DNA of 64,000 nt from Roseobacter denitrificans OCh 114 (lineage in GTDB: Bacteria > Pseudomonadota > Alphaproteobacteria > Rhodobacterales > Rhodobacteraceae): NCBI RefSeq assembly GCF_000014045.1, contig NC_008209.1, positions 3,247,001-3,311,000 of the forward strand, in the 5' to 3' direction. Positions 25,121-33,853 of this stretch are shown one piece after another. Made by a program: the position numbers and the translations under genes. Each line of letters starts with the position of its first letter. Position 1 is the stretch's first letter. The notes below the pieces were generated by a model. The model made no database searches, had not been told where the DNA came from, and saw nothing but the letters and a program-made list of their open reading frames with translations.

Positions 25121-26167
25121 ATGGCCGATGCCAGCGAACAAGACCCACAGACCGGCGCGGCGCATACGCGACCGACACCCTTGGGCATATATGATCGTCC
25201 CAAAACGCAGGTTATCTCCGGCATAGAGATCATCGCGATTGCGATCTCGGCCATCTGGCTCTTGGGTGCGGGGCTGTTTTTCCTGATGCTGCCCAGCGAG
25301 GCAACGGAGGGCGGCGAGGGCGCGGGCGCTTTGCGGTTCCTGATGACGATCATGGCCATATTCATGCCGATCGGGATGGTGTGGGTTGCGGCCTCTGCGG
25401 CGCGCGCTTCCAAAGTGATGCGCGAGGAAAGCCAGCGTCTGCAAGCCTCGCTGGATGCGATCAGGCATACCTATATCGCACAAAGCCAGAATGCCGCCAC
25501 CGGGGTGGAGCCTGCCTCCGTTGCAAGGAAACTCGATGAAATCGCAGCCGCCACGCGCAAAACCGAAACGGTGCTGGCCACCTTTTCATCGCGGCGCGAA
25601 CAAGAGCGGCAAACTCCGGCGCGCGCACCGGCCCCCGCGGCGGTTGATCAGCAACAGGCGCTTGCCCTTGGCACCCATGCCGAGGACCTTGCCCCGCCGC
25701 TGGACACGGCCGATTTCATCCGTGCGCTGAACTTCCCGGAAACCGCCGAGGATACGCAGGGCTTTGCGGCCTTGCGGCGCGCTTTGAAAGACCGCCCCTC
25801 TGCGCAGCTCATTCAGGCGGCACAGGATATCCTGACACTGCTCAGTCAGGACGGGATTTACATGGACGACCTGTTGCCCGACCGCGCACGCCCTGAAATC
25901 TGGCGTCATTTCGGACAGGGCGTCAGGGGTCGCCCCATCGCGCCGCTCGGAGGGATCAGGGATCGCTCCTCGCTCGCGCTCACATCCGGGCGCATGAAAC
26001 AGGACCCGATTTTCCGCGATGCCGCGCATCATTTTTTGCGGCTGTTTGACAAGACATTCGCCGAATTCGAGAAACGCGCCGATGACAGTGATATTGTAGC
26101 CCTTGCAGAAACACGTACCGCGCGGGCATTCATGTTGCTGGGGCGCGTTGCCGGGACTTTCGACTGA
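25121..26167 (+). CDS. Conserved membrane protein of unknown function
   Basis: 348 residues. Two hydrophobic helices at about 33-57 (IEIIAIAISAIWLLGAGLFF) and 70-92 (FLMTIMAIFMPIGMVWVAAS) are followed by a short coiled segment (about 95-155), an Ala/Pro/Gln-rich linker and a soluble alpha-helical C-terminal domain (about 195-348). I do not recognise the domain. It lies 14 bases after greA and is probably co-transcribed. The downstream gap contains the second copy of the TA-flanked repeat, seven bases after its stop. Confidence 0.7.
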   Translation: MADASEQDPQTGAAHTRPTPLGIYDRPKTQVISGIEIIAIAISAIWLLGAGLFFLMLPSEATEGGEGAGALRFLMTIMAIFMPIGMVWVAASAARASKVMREESQRLQASLDAIRHTYIAQSQNAATGVEPASVARKLDEIAAATRKTETVLATFSSRREQERQTPARAPAPAAVDQQQALALGTHAEDLAPPLDTADFIRALNFPETAEDTQGFAALRRALKDRPSAQLIQAAQDILTLLSQDGIYMDDLLPDRARPEIWRHFGQGVRGRPIAPLGGIRDRSSLALTSGRMKQDPIFRDAAHHFLRLFDKTFAEFEKRADDSDIVALAETRTARAFMLLGRVAGTFD

Positions 26168-26173
26168 GCAGGC

Positions 26174-26278
26174 TAGAGCGGCTAACGAAACACCTGACAC
26201 ATCGAATAACACGTAACGCGCTGAATTCTTTGATTTCAGGCAGCATTACGTGATCGCGGTTTTTCGCATGACGCTTTA
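26174..26278. repeat. TA-flanked inverted-repeat element, copy 2 (MITE-like)
   Basis: About 105 bp, starting TAGAGCGGCTAACGAA and ending TTTCGCATGACGCTTTA. It shares several blocks in the same order with the copy at 1601-1704 (CGTAACGC, TGAATT/TGAAAT, CAGC-TTACGTGAT, CGCAT-ACGCT). Its right-hand TTA is the stop codon (TAA on the minus strand) of the MoeA fusion gene, the same placement as copy 1. It is noncoding and between convergent genes. Confidence 0.75.
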
Positions 26279-28345
26279 AAGCCCGAAACTTCCAAACGGC
26301 ATATAGCGGACCGGATCACCCGGTTTGATTGACGCTGCCTCCTGCGGCAACTCGACCAATCCTTCGGCCCATGACAAACCGGATATCCGGCCAGATCCTT
26401 CGGATGCAAACACTTCGGCCCGGCCCTGCCGGATGCGCGCGCGCAGAAACTCCGAGCGGCCCGGTTTCTTGTTCTTGCTGAACGCGGCGGGCACATCGAA
26501 CCCCTGCGGTTCGGGCCACGCCTCCCCCGCAAGGCGCGCCAGAGAGGGGCGTGCAAAAATCAGCGCACACACCATGGCCGCCACCGGATTCCCCGGCAGA
26601 CCAAACACCGGCACCCCGTCCCACATCCCCAAGGCCAGCGGGCGCCCCGGTTTGACCGCGATGCGCCACAGGCTCATGCTGCCTGCGTCATTCAGCAGGG
26701 CGGAGACATGATCTTCATCCCCTGCTGACGCGCCACCACTGGTGATAATCACGTCGGCCTCGCGCGCCGCGCGCGACAGCTGCTGCGCCAGCGCTTCCCT
26801 GTCATCCGGGACGATGCCGATATCAACCGGGATATGGCCCCAGACCCGCACCAGTTCGATCAGCATTGGACGATTGGCGTCATAGATCTGGCCCGCGCGA
26901 GCGGGTTGTCCGGCGTCGACCAGTTCCGCCCCGGTTGAGACGACCGCGACGCGCAACGGCGCGTAAGTCTCGACCGTTTGCACCCCGGTCGCGGCCAGCA
27001 AGGCCACATCTGCCGCCTTGATGCGCACACCAGAAGGCACTGCCACATCACCAGCCACCACGTCTTCGCCTGCTTTGCGGGTATTGGCCCCCTGCTTGAT
27101 CGGGCCCTGAAAGGCCACCTGCCCGTCGCTGACGGTCACATCTTCCTGCAAGACAACCGTATCGACACCCTGTGGCAGGGCCGCCCCGGTCAGAACGCGC
27201 ATCGCCTGGCCGGCGGGCAGGGTCGCGGGCGCATCACCAGCGGCTGCGCGCGTTTCAGCCAGCGGCATCCTGTGCAGGCCCTCTGCCCGCCCACCGGCAA
27301 AGCCATAGCCATCCACAGCCGTGTTGGGCAGGGGTGGGTTGCTGCGCTGCGCGATGCAATCGCGCGCGGTGACAAGCCCTGCGGCTTGCGCAATCGGTGT
27401 TTCTGATATGCCGGTCACAGGTGCGAGCCGAGTTTTCAACGCCTCCAGCGCTTCGGCAACCGGGGTCCAGTGCACGCCCGGTGGCAGCGCAAAACAGCTG
27501 TTGCTGAGGCGCGGCGGCAGCTTTGCCGCCTCTTTCAGCAGCGCCTCGTGGCCAAGTCCGAAAATCCACCCTTCCTCGGGCGCATCAACATCCAGCACCT
27601 CGGCCAACTGTTCCGGCGTCAGCGCGGATACCGTCCGCGCCACTTCCCGAACCTGCCAGGCGTCCTTGATCATATGCGCCGGGGCCGCCCCCAGGGTCAG
27701 GGATGGCCAGATTTCAATAAAAGCGACGTCGCTGGTCAGTGGTTCAAAAGGCCACACGCTTGCCCCGAACCGCCTGCGCAGGCGCGACAGCACCGGCAAC
27801 ACCATGAACACCTGCGAACCGACCGCCCCGGCCCCGGCCATCTGCCAGCAGGTAAAAGCCCCCTGCGCCCGTGTTTCAGCGCGGCGCCGATCCGGAAATG
27901 GGTTTTCGTACCCCGCTTTGGTGCGCGGCAGCCCCTCGATATCGCGCTGGAGTGCATTGGCCCAAAAGGGACCGGCACCACCGAATTTGCGGTTGATCTC
28001 ACCGGCAATATCAAAGCGATTGTTGGACTGCGGGCTGTCCTCGATGCGATCCTCGAACCACTGCCAAACGGCGAAGGCATTATCCTGCCCGGTGAGCGCC
28101 TGCGCGAACCCTCTGGGATAGCCAAAGGGTAAATCAAACCCCACGATCGTTTTGCGCCCAGCGGTGGTTTCCCCCGTCAGAAATGCGGCGATCCAGTCCT
28201 CAGCCACCTGCCGGTTGCGCATATATCGTGGTTCTTCGGCGCGGCCGTCTCTCGCAACGCATAGCCAGATGGCGTCTTTTGTCGGTCGCGGCCCCCGGTC
28301 GTTGCCACCGGACCAATCCACCATCAGGACGGTGTCGAAGTTCAT
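26276..28345 (-). CDS. moeA: MoeA molybdopterin molybdotransferase fused to an N-terminal RNase H-like domain
   Basis: 689 residues, far longer than MoeA (about 400). Residues 1 to about 285 form an extra domain with VLMVDWSGGNDRGP and IVGFDLPFGYPRGFA, acidic motifs reminiscent of DUF429-like RNase H folds (inference). From about residue 290 the MoeA domains follow: NPPLPNTAVDGYGF, STGAELVDAGQ, ITSGGASAGDED, VKPGRPLALG and GLPGNPVAAMVC. MoeA inserts molybdate into adenylated molybdopterin in the cytosol. It is the last gene of fdhD-mobA-mobB-moeA, with its ATG overlapping the mobB stop. Its own stop codon is supplied at the edge of a repeat element. Confidence 0.88.
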   Translation of the reverse strand: MNFDTVLMVDWSGGNDRGPRPTKDAIWLCVARDGRAEEPRYMRNRQVAEDWIAAFLTGETTAGRKTIVGFDLPFGYPRGFAQALTGQDNAFAVWQWFEDRIEDSPQSNNRFDIAGEINRKFGGAGPFWANALQRDIEGLPRTKAGYENPFPDRRRAETRAQGAFTCWQMAGAGAVGSQVFMVLPVLSRLRRRFGASVWPFEPLTSDVAFIEIWPSLTLGAAPAHMIKDAWQVREVARTVSALTPEQLAEVLDVDAPEEGWIFGLGHEALLKEAAKLPPRLSNSCFALPPGVHWTPVAEALEALKTRLAPVTGISETPIAQAAGLVTARDCIAQRSNPPLPNTAVDGYGFAGGRAEGLHRMPLAETRAAAGDAPATLPAGQAMRVLTGAALPQGVDTVVLQEDVTVSDGQVAFQGPIKQGANTRKAGEDVVAGDVAVPSGVRIKAADVALLAATGVQTVETYAPLRVAVVSTGAELVDAGQPARAGQIYDANRPMLIELVRVWGHIPVDIGIVPDDREALAQQLSRAAREADVIITSGGASAGDEDHVSALLNDAGSMSLWRIAVKPGRPLALGMWDGVPVFGLPGNPVAAMVCALIFARPSLARLAGEAWPEPQGFDVPAAFSKNKKPGRSEFLRARIRQGRAEVFASEGSGRISGLSWAEGLVELPQEAASIKPGDPVRYMPFGSFGL

Positions 28346-28836
28346 GCCAGCCCCACCTGCGACAGGATGAAATCCGCGATTTTTTCTGTGTCATTCAGAT
28401 CAAAGACGGGGCGGTCCAAGTCCAACGGGACACCACTGGCAACGGCCTTGATGGTGGGATCATGCGCCGCGAGCAGCCCATTTCCGGTCTCGGCGCGAAA
28501 GGCTTCGACCTTGGCGTGCGCGTCGCGTTTATAGCCTTCGATCAACACCAGATCGACCGGTTGCAGCTTGGCCAACAGTGCATCGAGCGCAGGCTCGGCC
28601 TCATCGCGCAACTCATGCATCAGGGCAAAACGTTTGCGCGAAGACAGCAACACCTCGGTGGCCCCCGCGGACCGGTGGCGATAGCTGTCCTTGCCCGGTT
28701 GGTCGACATCAAACACGTGATGCGCGTGTTTGACGGTCGAAACTGTGAAACCACGCCCGCAAATCTCGGTCACGAGCCGTTCCATCAGCCCCGTCTTGCC
28801 CGCGTTTTTCCAGCCGACGACCCCGTAAACTCTCAT
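28342..28836 (-). CDS. mobB: Molybdopterin-guanine dinucleotide biosynthesis protein B
   Basis: 164 residues. P-loop GTPase with Walker A VVGWKNAGKTGLME at the N-terminus, VKHAHH with the conserved His pair, RHRSAGATEVLLSS and LVLIEGYKRD. MobB binds GTP and assists MobA in making the guanine dinucleotide form of the molybdenum cofactor. It overlaps mobA upstream and moeA downstream by ATGA, indicating coupled translation. Confidence 0.92.
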   Translation of the reverse strand: MRVYGVVGWKNAGKTGLMERLVTEICGRGFTVSTVKHAHHVFDVDQPGKDSYRHRSAGATEVLLSSRKRFALMHELRDEAEPALDALLAKLQPVDLVLIEGYKRDAHAKVEAFRAETGNGLLAAHDPTIKAVASGVPLDLDRPVFDLNDTEKIADFILSQVGLA

Positions 28837-29441
28837 AGCAAGCTCTCCGCGTGTTTCAGGTCTTCGGGTGTGTTGACGTTGAAGAAGGGATCAAAGGTCG
28901 TAACAGGGAACATGGCCTCGCGACCCTCATGCTGCTCTGTCCATAAAACCACTTTGCGCAAGCCCCCGCGCAACGCCTCGCGCAGATCGTCCCGCAAGGC
29001 CACGGGCCAGACGCCAAATGTCGGATGGCGCACGCGGCCCCGTTTCGCATCCGGTGTTGTGGCGAGCGCGAGGGGATGGCTCATGCCCTCACTGGCCAGC
29101 AGCAGGCGCGGCACCAGATCGCCCGGAAAAAACGGCGTGTCAGCCGCCGCTGTCACAATCATATCCGCGCCTTTCTCTGCAGCCCAATCAAGCCCGGCCA
29201 ACACACCGGCAAGCGGCCCGGCAAAGCCATCAATACTGTCGGGCAGCACGGGTAAACCATACTGTGCAAAACGCGTCGCATCGCCATTGGCGTTCAGCGC
29301 CAGCCCCGCAACCTGAGGCTCCAGACGCTCAATCACATGCGACAGGAGGGTGCCACCCCCAAGGCCCAGCAGCCCCTTGTCGCCCCCGCCCATACGTGTC
29401 GATTGCCCACCGGCGAGGATCACACCCAAAGGTTGCTTCAC
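28833..29441 (-). CDS. mobA: Molybdenum cofactor guanylyltransferase
   Basis: 202 residues. The start is GTG at 29439-29441, overlapping the fdhD stop (GTGA). Nucleotidyltransferase signature VILAGGQSTRMGGGDKGLL, then LPDSIDGFAGPLAGVLAGL, TAAADTPFFPGDLV and the C-terminal FFNVNTPEDL typical of MobA. It attaches GMP to molybdopterin to give MGD, which is used by formate dehydrogenases and DMSO reductase-family enzymes. Confidence 0.92.
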   Translation of the reverse strand: MKQPLGVILAGGQSTRMGGGDKGLLGLGGGTLLSHVIERLEPQVAGLALNANGDATRFAQYGLPVLPDSIDGFAGPLAGVLAGLDWAAEKGADMIVTAAADTPFFPGDLVPRLLLASEGMSHPLALATTPDAKRGRVRHPTFGVWPVALRDDLREALRGGLRKVVLWTEQHEGREAMFPVTTFDPFFNVNTPEDLKHAESLL

Positions 29442-30325
29442 ATCGCCCCCTTGCGTCCGGCGCGACGCGGTTCCTGCGCAACATCATCGGGGTTTGCATC
29501 CCGGATCAGGCGGTCTTCGCCGCTCAGACAGATAAACCGCTGCCCCTTCATCCGGCCGATCAGCGTCAGGCCCACTTCGCGCGCGATCTCGACCCCCCAG
29601 GCCGTAAACCCGGAGCGCGAAGCCAGCACAGGGATGCCCATCATCGCCGTTTTGATGACCATTTCAGACGTCAGACGCCCCGTCGTATAGAGCAGCTTGT
29701 CCGCCGCCTGCACCTTTTCAGACAGCATCCAGCCTGCAATCTTGTCCACAGCATTGTGGCGGCCCACATCCTCCATATAGACCAGCGGGCGCGCCTCGTG
29801 ACACAGCACCGTGCCATGGATCGCACCGGCCTCAAGGTAAAGCGAAGGCGTGCGGTTGATCCGCGCGCTCAACGCATAAAGCCAAGAAGTGCGCACAGAT
29901 GTCGCGGGCAGGCGCACATCCTGCAACCCTTCCATCATGTCGCCAAACACCGTGCCCACCGCGCAGCCACTGGTGCGGGTTTTCTTGCGCATTTTCTCTT
30001 CGTAATCGGTCTTGCGGGCGGTGCGAACAATCACCGTTTCGAGCTCTTCGTCATACTCAACGCCGGTGATATCATCGTCATCGCTGAGCATGCCCTGATT
30101 GCGTAAAAAACCCAGCGCCAGATAGTCCGGATAATCCCCGATGGTCATGGCCGTCACGACTTCCTGCGCGTTCAGGAAAATCGTCAACGGCCGTTCCTCG
30201 ACCACATTTGTGGCGACCTCTGCGCCGGTGTGATCGGTGCCCATGACGGCACGCGTGAGCCGCGCCGCAGATGGGTCGGGCGCGATGAGGTAATCGCCCG
30301 TATCTTCAAGTCTGGCCAATTGCAT
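29438..30325 (-). CDS. fdhD: Formate dehydrogenase accessory protein FdhD
   Basis: 295 residues from ATG 30323-30325; a GTG ten codons upstream is possible. FdhD motifs: VVEERPLTIFLNAQEVVTAM, YPDYLALGFLRNQGM, EDVGRHNAVDKIAGWML and YTTGRLTSEMVIKTAMMGIP. The sulfur-carrier loop here is TRTSGCAVGT with a single Cys rather than a Cys-x-x-Cys pair. FdhD moves sulfur from a cysteine desulfurase to the molybdenum site of formate dehydrogenase. It heads the operon with mobA, mobB and moeA; no formate dehydrogenase gene is in the window. It is divergent from azlC. Confidence 0.9.
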   Translation of the reverse strand: MQLARLEDTGDYLIAPDPSAARLTRAVMGTDHTGAEVATNVVEERPLTIFLNAQEVVTAMTIGDYPDYLALGFLRNQGMLSDDDDITGVEYDEELETVIVRTARKTDYEEKMRKKTRTSGCAVGTVFGDMMEGLQDVRLPATSVRTSWLYALSARINRTPSLYLEAGAIHGTVLCHEARPLVYMEDVGRHNAVDKIAGWMLSEKVQAADKLLYTTGRLTSEMVIKTAMMGIPVLASRSGFTAWGVEIAREVGLTLIGRMKGQRFICLSGEDRLIRDANPDDVAQEPRRAGRKGAM

Positions 30326-30375
30326 CCCCCCCCACACTGATGTAGCTGTCCGCACACCCTATATAAAAGCATCCA

Positions 30376-31107
30376 ATGTCCTTCACCACAGCGAAAACAC
30401 CCGACTTGCATTCCGTCTTCTGGCGCGGGTTCCGCGGTGGCACACCGTTTGTTTTCGTGGTCGGACCCTTTGCCGTGCTCTTTGGTGTGCTGGCGACAGA
30501 GGCGGGGCTCAATATACTGGAAACGCTGGCCTTTTCGGTTGTGGTCATTGCCGGGGCGGCGCAGTTCACCGCGCTGCAACTGATGGCGGAAGAGGCCCCG
30601 ACGATTATCGTTCTCGCATCCGCTCTGGCGGTGAATTTGCGCATGGCGATGTACTCGGCATCGCTGACCCCCTATCTGGGTGCAGCACCTTTGTGGAAAC
30701 GGGCCTTTCTCGCCTATTTTATCCTCGATCAGTCCTATGCCTGCGCCACGGTCGAGTATGAAGCCAAACCGCAGATGACCCTGCCCGAACGGCTGGCGTA
30801 TTTCTTCGGCTGCGTCGCCCCAGTGGTGCCGGCGTGGTATGTCTGCACCTATATCGGGGCTGTGATCGGCACGCAGGTCCCGGACAGTTGGGCGCTGGAT
30901 TTCGCACTGCCGATTACGTTTCTCGCCCTGATGGCGCCGATGCTCAGAACCCCCGCGCATCTGGTGGCAGCTTTTGTGTCCATCCTCGTCAGCCTGCTTG
31001 CGGCGGGGTTGCCCTATTCGATGGGACTGCTGGTCGCCGGGGTGCTTGCGATGATGGCAGGCGCACAGGCCGAAGTCCTCTTTGATCGCCGGAAGCAAGC
31101 GCAATGA
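30376..31107 (+). CDS. azlC: AzlC family branched-chain amino acid exporter, large subunit
   Basis: 243 residues with several hydrophobic helices. The family block GGTPFVFVVGPFAVLFGVLA near the start, AGAAQFTALQLM, NLRMAMYSASL and ILDQSYA are typical of AzlC. With AzlD it forms an inner-membrane exporter for branched-chain or other amino acids; the substrate here is not determined. Its stop overlaps the azlD start (ATGA at 31104-31107). It is divergent from fdhD with about 50 bp between the starts. Confidence 0.9.
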   Translation: MSFTTAKTPDLHSVFWRGFRGGTPFVFVVGPFAVLFGVLATEAGLNILETLAFSVVVIAGAAQFTALQLMAEEAPTIIVLASALAVNLRMAMYSASLTPYLGAAPLWKRAFLAYFILDQSYACATVEYEAKPQMTLPERLAYFFGCVAPVVPAWYVCTYIGAVIGTQVPDSWALDFALPITFLALMAPMLRTPAHLVAAFVSILVSLLAAGLPYSMGLLVAGVLAMMAGAQAEVLFDRRKQAQ

Positions 31108-31430
31108 TCGACAAAAGTGATTTGTGGATCGTGATCATCGGCCTTGGCGTCGGCAGCTATTTCCTGCGCTTTGCCTTCATCGGGCTGGTCGGGTCGCGGC
31201 ACATGCCACCCTGGCTGCTGCGACACCTGCGCTACACGGCCGTGGCGATCCTGCCTGCTCTGGTCGCGCCGCTGATCGTCTGGCCAGCGGCCACAGATGG
31301 CACGCTGGACCCTGCACGGCTGGCGGCGGCGGTGGTGACGCTCACGATCGGTCTGATCACGCGCAACGTGTTTGGTGCCATATTCGCCGGAGCCGTGACG
31401 CTTTATGCATTGCTATATCTCCTGGGCTGA
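31104..31430 (+). CDS. azlD: AzlD family branched-chain amino acid exporter, small subunit
   Basis: 108 residues, almost entirely membrane helices: LWIVIIGLGVGSYFLRFAFI, LRYTAVAILPALVAPLIVWP and TLTIGLITRNVFGAIFAGAV. Length and pattern are those of AzlD. It is coupled to azlC by a four-base overlap. The convergent lipoprotein gene ends six bases after its stop. Confidence 0.9.
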   Translation: MIDKSDLWIVIIGLGVGSYFLRFAFIGLVGSRHMPPWLLRHLRYTAVAILPALVAPLIVWPAATDGTLDPARLAAAVVTLTIGLITRNVFGAIFAGAVTLYALLYLLG

Positions 31431-31436
31431 GGCGCG

Positions 31437-32054
31437 TCAGATCGGGGCGGCGTTGATCCCGTCCAGCACATCGCCTGCATCGTTTTCATAGTATTTTGAT
31501 GTCTCGACATCGTCCCGCTTGTCAATTTGGTCCATCAGATTGACCGGAAAGAACGTCACGGAAATCTCTTCGAACCCCGGCACTTGGCGCAGGATTGACG
31601 AGGTCGCATTGGCGCAAAACGCACTGCCCACGTCGCCGTTGGATTGCACCAACGCAAGGGCGCGTTCTGCCTGTTCCGGTGTGACTTCAATCTCTTGCGA
31701 TACCACGTGATAGGTGTCGCGCGCATGCGCACTTTTGTAGGCCGCCACCCAACCCGGCGACATGCCATAAAGCACATCGCCCCGCTGCTTGATCCGTTCA
31801 TGTTCGAATGATCCGGCCGGGTCAAAGATGACCTGCTGGCTGCCCGACACCATCAGTGCAGAGTGACCGCCGCTGCCGGTTCGGTTGTTCACCACGGTAA
31901 AGACGGTCAGTTTCGGCGCACCGCGCGGCACATATGCCACCGCCTGCGCCTCCTCAACAGTGGCGTCGTTAAAACTACCGCCAGCGCAGCCTGCCAAAAT
32001 CAGAAGAAGTGTCGCGACGCAGGTCAGGCGCGTCAAACGTGTCACGCCGCTCAA
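31437..32054 (-). CDS. Lipoprotein of unknown function
   Basis: 205 residues from a TTG start at 32052-32054 that overlaps the TGA of the cox IV gene (TTGA); a GTG at 32043-32045 is an alternative. The signal peptide ends in a clear lipobox LILAGCAG, so the mature protein is lipidated on Cys23 and faces the periplasm. The remainder has VFTVVNNRTGSGGHSALMV and later DVGSAFCANATSSIL, suggesting a papain-like or NlpC-like His/Cys arrangement in order His then Cys, but I cannot assign a family. The GGHSALMV segment resembles those of lipoproteins with a DUF4105-like fold. Confidence 0.7.
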   Translation of the reverse strand: MSGVTRLTRLTCVATLLLILAGCAGGSFNDATVEEAQAVAYVPRGAPKLTVFTVVNNRTGSGGHSALMVSGSQQVIFDPAGSFEHERIKQRGDVLYGMSPGWVAAYKSAHARDTYHVVSQEIEVTPEQAERALALVQSNGDVGSAFCANATSSILRQVPGFEEISVTFFPVNLMDQIDKRDDVETSKYYENDAGDVLDGINAAPI

Positions 32055-32185
32055 GTGATGAAGATCGCCATCCAGATAATCAGCACGATGATTGCGATAA
32101 CCGTCCGCATGGACCAGCGCATGAAGCCATCAAAGGTTTTCTCTTGCGCTTCGATGTCCATCTCGCCGTGTTTGTGTTCTGCCAT
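32051..32185 (-). CDS. aa3-type cytochrome c oxidase subunit IV
   Basis: 44 residues, ATG at 32183-32185 with AAGGA eight bases before, TGA at 32051. MAEHKHGEMDIEAQEKTF then a single membrane helix RTVIAIIVLIIWMAIFI: this is the tiny bacterial aa3 subunit IV family. It packs on the edge of subunit I of the terminal oxidase. No other cytochrome oxidase gene is in the window. Its stop overlaps the TTG start of the lipoprotein gene, suggesting co-expression. Confidence 0.88.
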   Translation of the reverse strand: MAEHKHGEMDIEAQEKTFDGFMRWSMRTVIAIIVLIIWMAIFIT

Positions 32186-32341
32186 TGCCGCAGTCCTTTG
32201 TTTCTTTTGAATTTCGCGTTGGACACCAGCCGTACTGGATTCGCCCCCTCATGTCACGCGGTCAGCGCCTACCTGCGCGGAAAAATCACAGCCATGGTGG
32301 TTTCCGTGCCCTGCCCGCATCGATACGCGTGACGGTGCACT

Positions 32342-32803
32342 TCAGCTCTGCTTGTCCAGTTCCTGCGCCAGCCGAAAACCGATGCGGTTGGGTTCTTTCT
32401 TCTCCGCCGGTTTGGGCAGCGCACGCAGCATGACGTTCAGCTGGCTGACATGCTGCACCATCTGTGTCTTGGCACCGGCGCCATCTACACCATAAAACGT
32501 CACGATATCCGGCGCGAAATACCCCATGCCCTCAATCCGCAAAACCCCGGCATCCCCGCCGGTAAAGCCCATTGCGACTTCATGTGAGTTATCAAGTTGT
32601 TCTTCGAAGTTCTTGAGATAAAGTATAATTCTTTCATAGGCCCATTGGGCTGGCGACTTTTCCACAGCAGGTTTTTCGGTCATCGCCCTAGGCAGGGGTT
32701 TGGCACAGGCATTTGAAGCTTCAGGGTCGGCATGGACCTCATGCAGCCCCGCAAGCGCGGCCGCCTCCAATGCTTCGGCTGCGGTGGTGATGCGGTCGTC
32801 CAT
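32342..32803 (-). CDS. DUF6173 family protein
   Basis: 153 residues. A charged, low-complexity N-terminal 45 residues precede a compact domain: SPAQWAYERIILYLKNFEEQ, EVAMGFTGGDAGVLRIEGMGYFAPDIVTF and LNVMLRALPK, as in the DUF6173 family, whose function is unknown. No signal peptide. It starts three bases after the MBL gene stop and is the third gene of the acyl-CoA dehydrogenase operon. Confidence 0.7.
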   Translation of the reverse strand: MDDRITTAAEALEAAALAGLHEVHADPEASNACAKPLPRAMTEKPAVEKSPAQWAYERIILYLKNFEEQLDNSHEVAMGFTGGDAGVLRIEGMGYFAPDIVTFYGVDGAGAKTQMVQHVSQLNVMLRALPKPAEKKEPNRIGFRLAQELDKQS

Positions 32804-32806
32804 CTC

Positions 32807-33853
32807 TTACTCCTTGCGCTGATACACCCACGCACCATCGCCGCGCCGGGTTCGCGTCGCAAGCCCGGATTGGTAAAGGTGGCTGAGGTGCGCGACCGCC
32901 TCCACCAGCGCCAGACCATATTCACCATCCCCGATGCTGCGCTTGAACAGTGGCGCAAAACACTCGCCCGCGGCCTTTGGCGTGTCGATAAAGGCCAGCA
33001 ATCTGTGCAGCGCGCCATGATGGTTGTCGATCAGTTGCGACAGGCGCATCGGCAACCCGGTGAAGGGCAGCTTGTGCCCGCCGAGAACAAGATGATCAGG
33101 TCGCGCAATCCCGGCGAAACGCTCGCAGCTTTCGAGCCAGTCGCCGATCGGGTCGGCCATCGGTTCAGTGGCATAGACCCCGATATTCGGACTGATCGAC
33201 GGTAAGATCTGATCGCCCGCAATCACCAGATTGTCGTCCCGGCTCCAGAAGGTGGCGTGTTCAGGCGCATGGCCATTCCCGATGTGGATGTCCCAGTGAC
33301 GCCCACCAAATTCGATCACATCGCCCTGTTTCAGGCGTGTAAACCCCAGGGGCATCGGGGCCACGACATCCGCAAAGTTGAACGGGCGCTCCACCCGGCG
33401 CCGCGCCAGAACCTCCGGGTCCATCCCGGCGCTTTGATAAAAGGCAATGCTCTCATCCGAAGGCACGGCCTGTTCATCCAGCGTGAGCATGCGCGAAAAC
33501 AGCCATGCGGTCCGCGTGGTCAGCAGTTCAGCCCCAAATTCGGATTGCAGCCACCCCGCAAGACCGACGTGATCAGGGTGATGATGCGTGACGATCACGC
33601 GCGTGATCGGCTTGCCTTGCAAGGGGCCATCCATCAGGGTGCGCCAGATCGCCTTGGTGCGCCGGGAGGCAAAACCGGTATCCACCACCGTCCAGCTGTC
33701 GCCGTCATCCAGCGCGTAGATGTTTACATGGTCCAGCTTCATCGGCAGCGGCAGGCGCATCCAGAGCACACCGGGCGCAACCTGCGTCGCCATCCCCTCT
33801 TGCGGCGGATTTTCCCACGGATACCGCAGGCCCTGGGGGGTGTGATCTTTCAT
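32807..33853 (-). CDS. MBL-fold metallo-hydrolase
   Basis: 348 residues from ATG 33851-33853, which overlaps the stop of the acyl-CoA dehydrogenase gene (TGATG); the open frame further upstream is antisense noise. Metal site: THHHPDHVGLAGW (HxHxDH), later HIGNGHAPEHATFW, IAGDQILP and LVLGGHKLPF supply the other ligands. Residues from about 255 onward form an extra helical C-terminal domain. The operon position suggests a thioesterase or lactonase-like hydrolase acting on an acyl-CoA intermediate, which is inference. Confidence 0.85.
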   Translation of the reverse strand: MKDHTPQGLRYPWENPPQEGMATQVAPGVLWMRLPLPMKLDHVNIYALDDGDSWTVVDTGFASRRTKAIWRTLMDGPLQGKPITRVIVTHHHPDHVGLAGWLQSEFGAELLTTRTAWLFSRMLTLDEQAVPSDESIAFYQSAGMDPEVLARRRVERPFNFADVVAPMPLGFTRLKQGDVIEFGGRHWDIHIGNGHAPEHATFWSRDDNLVIAGDQILPSISPNIGVYATEPMADPIGDWLESCERFAGIARPDHLVLGGHKLPFTGLPMRLSQLIDNHHGALHRLLAFIDTPKAAGECFAPLFKRSIGDGEYGLALVEAVAHLSHLYQSGLATRTRRGDGAWVYQRKE

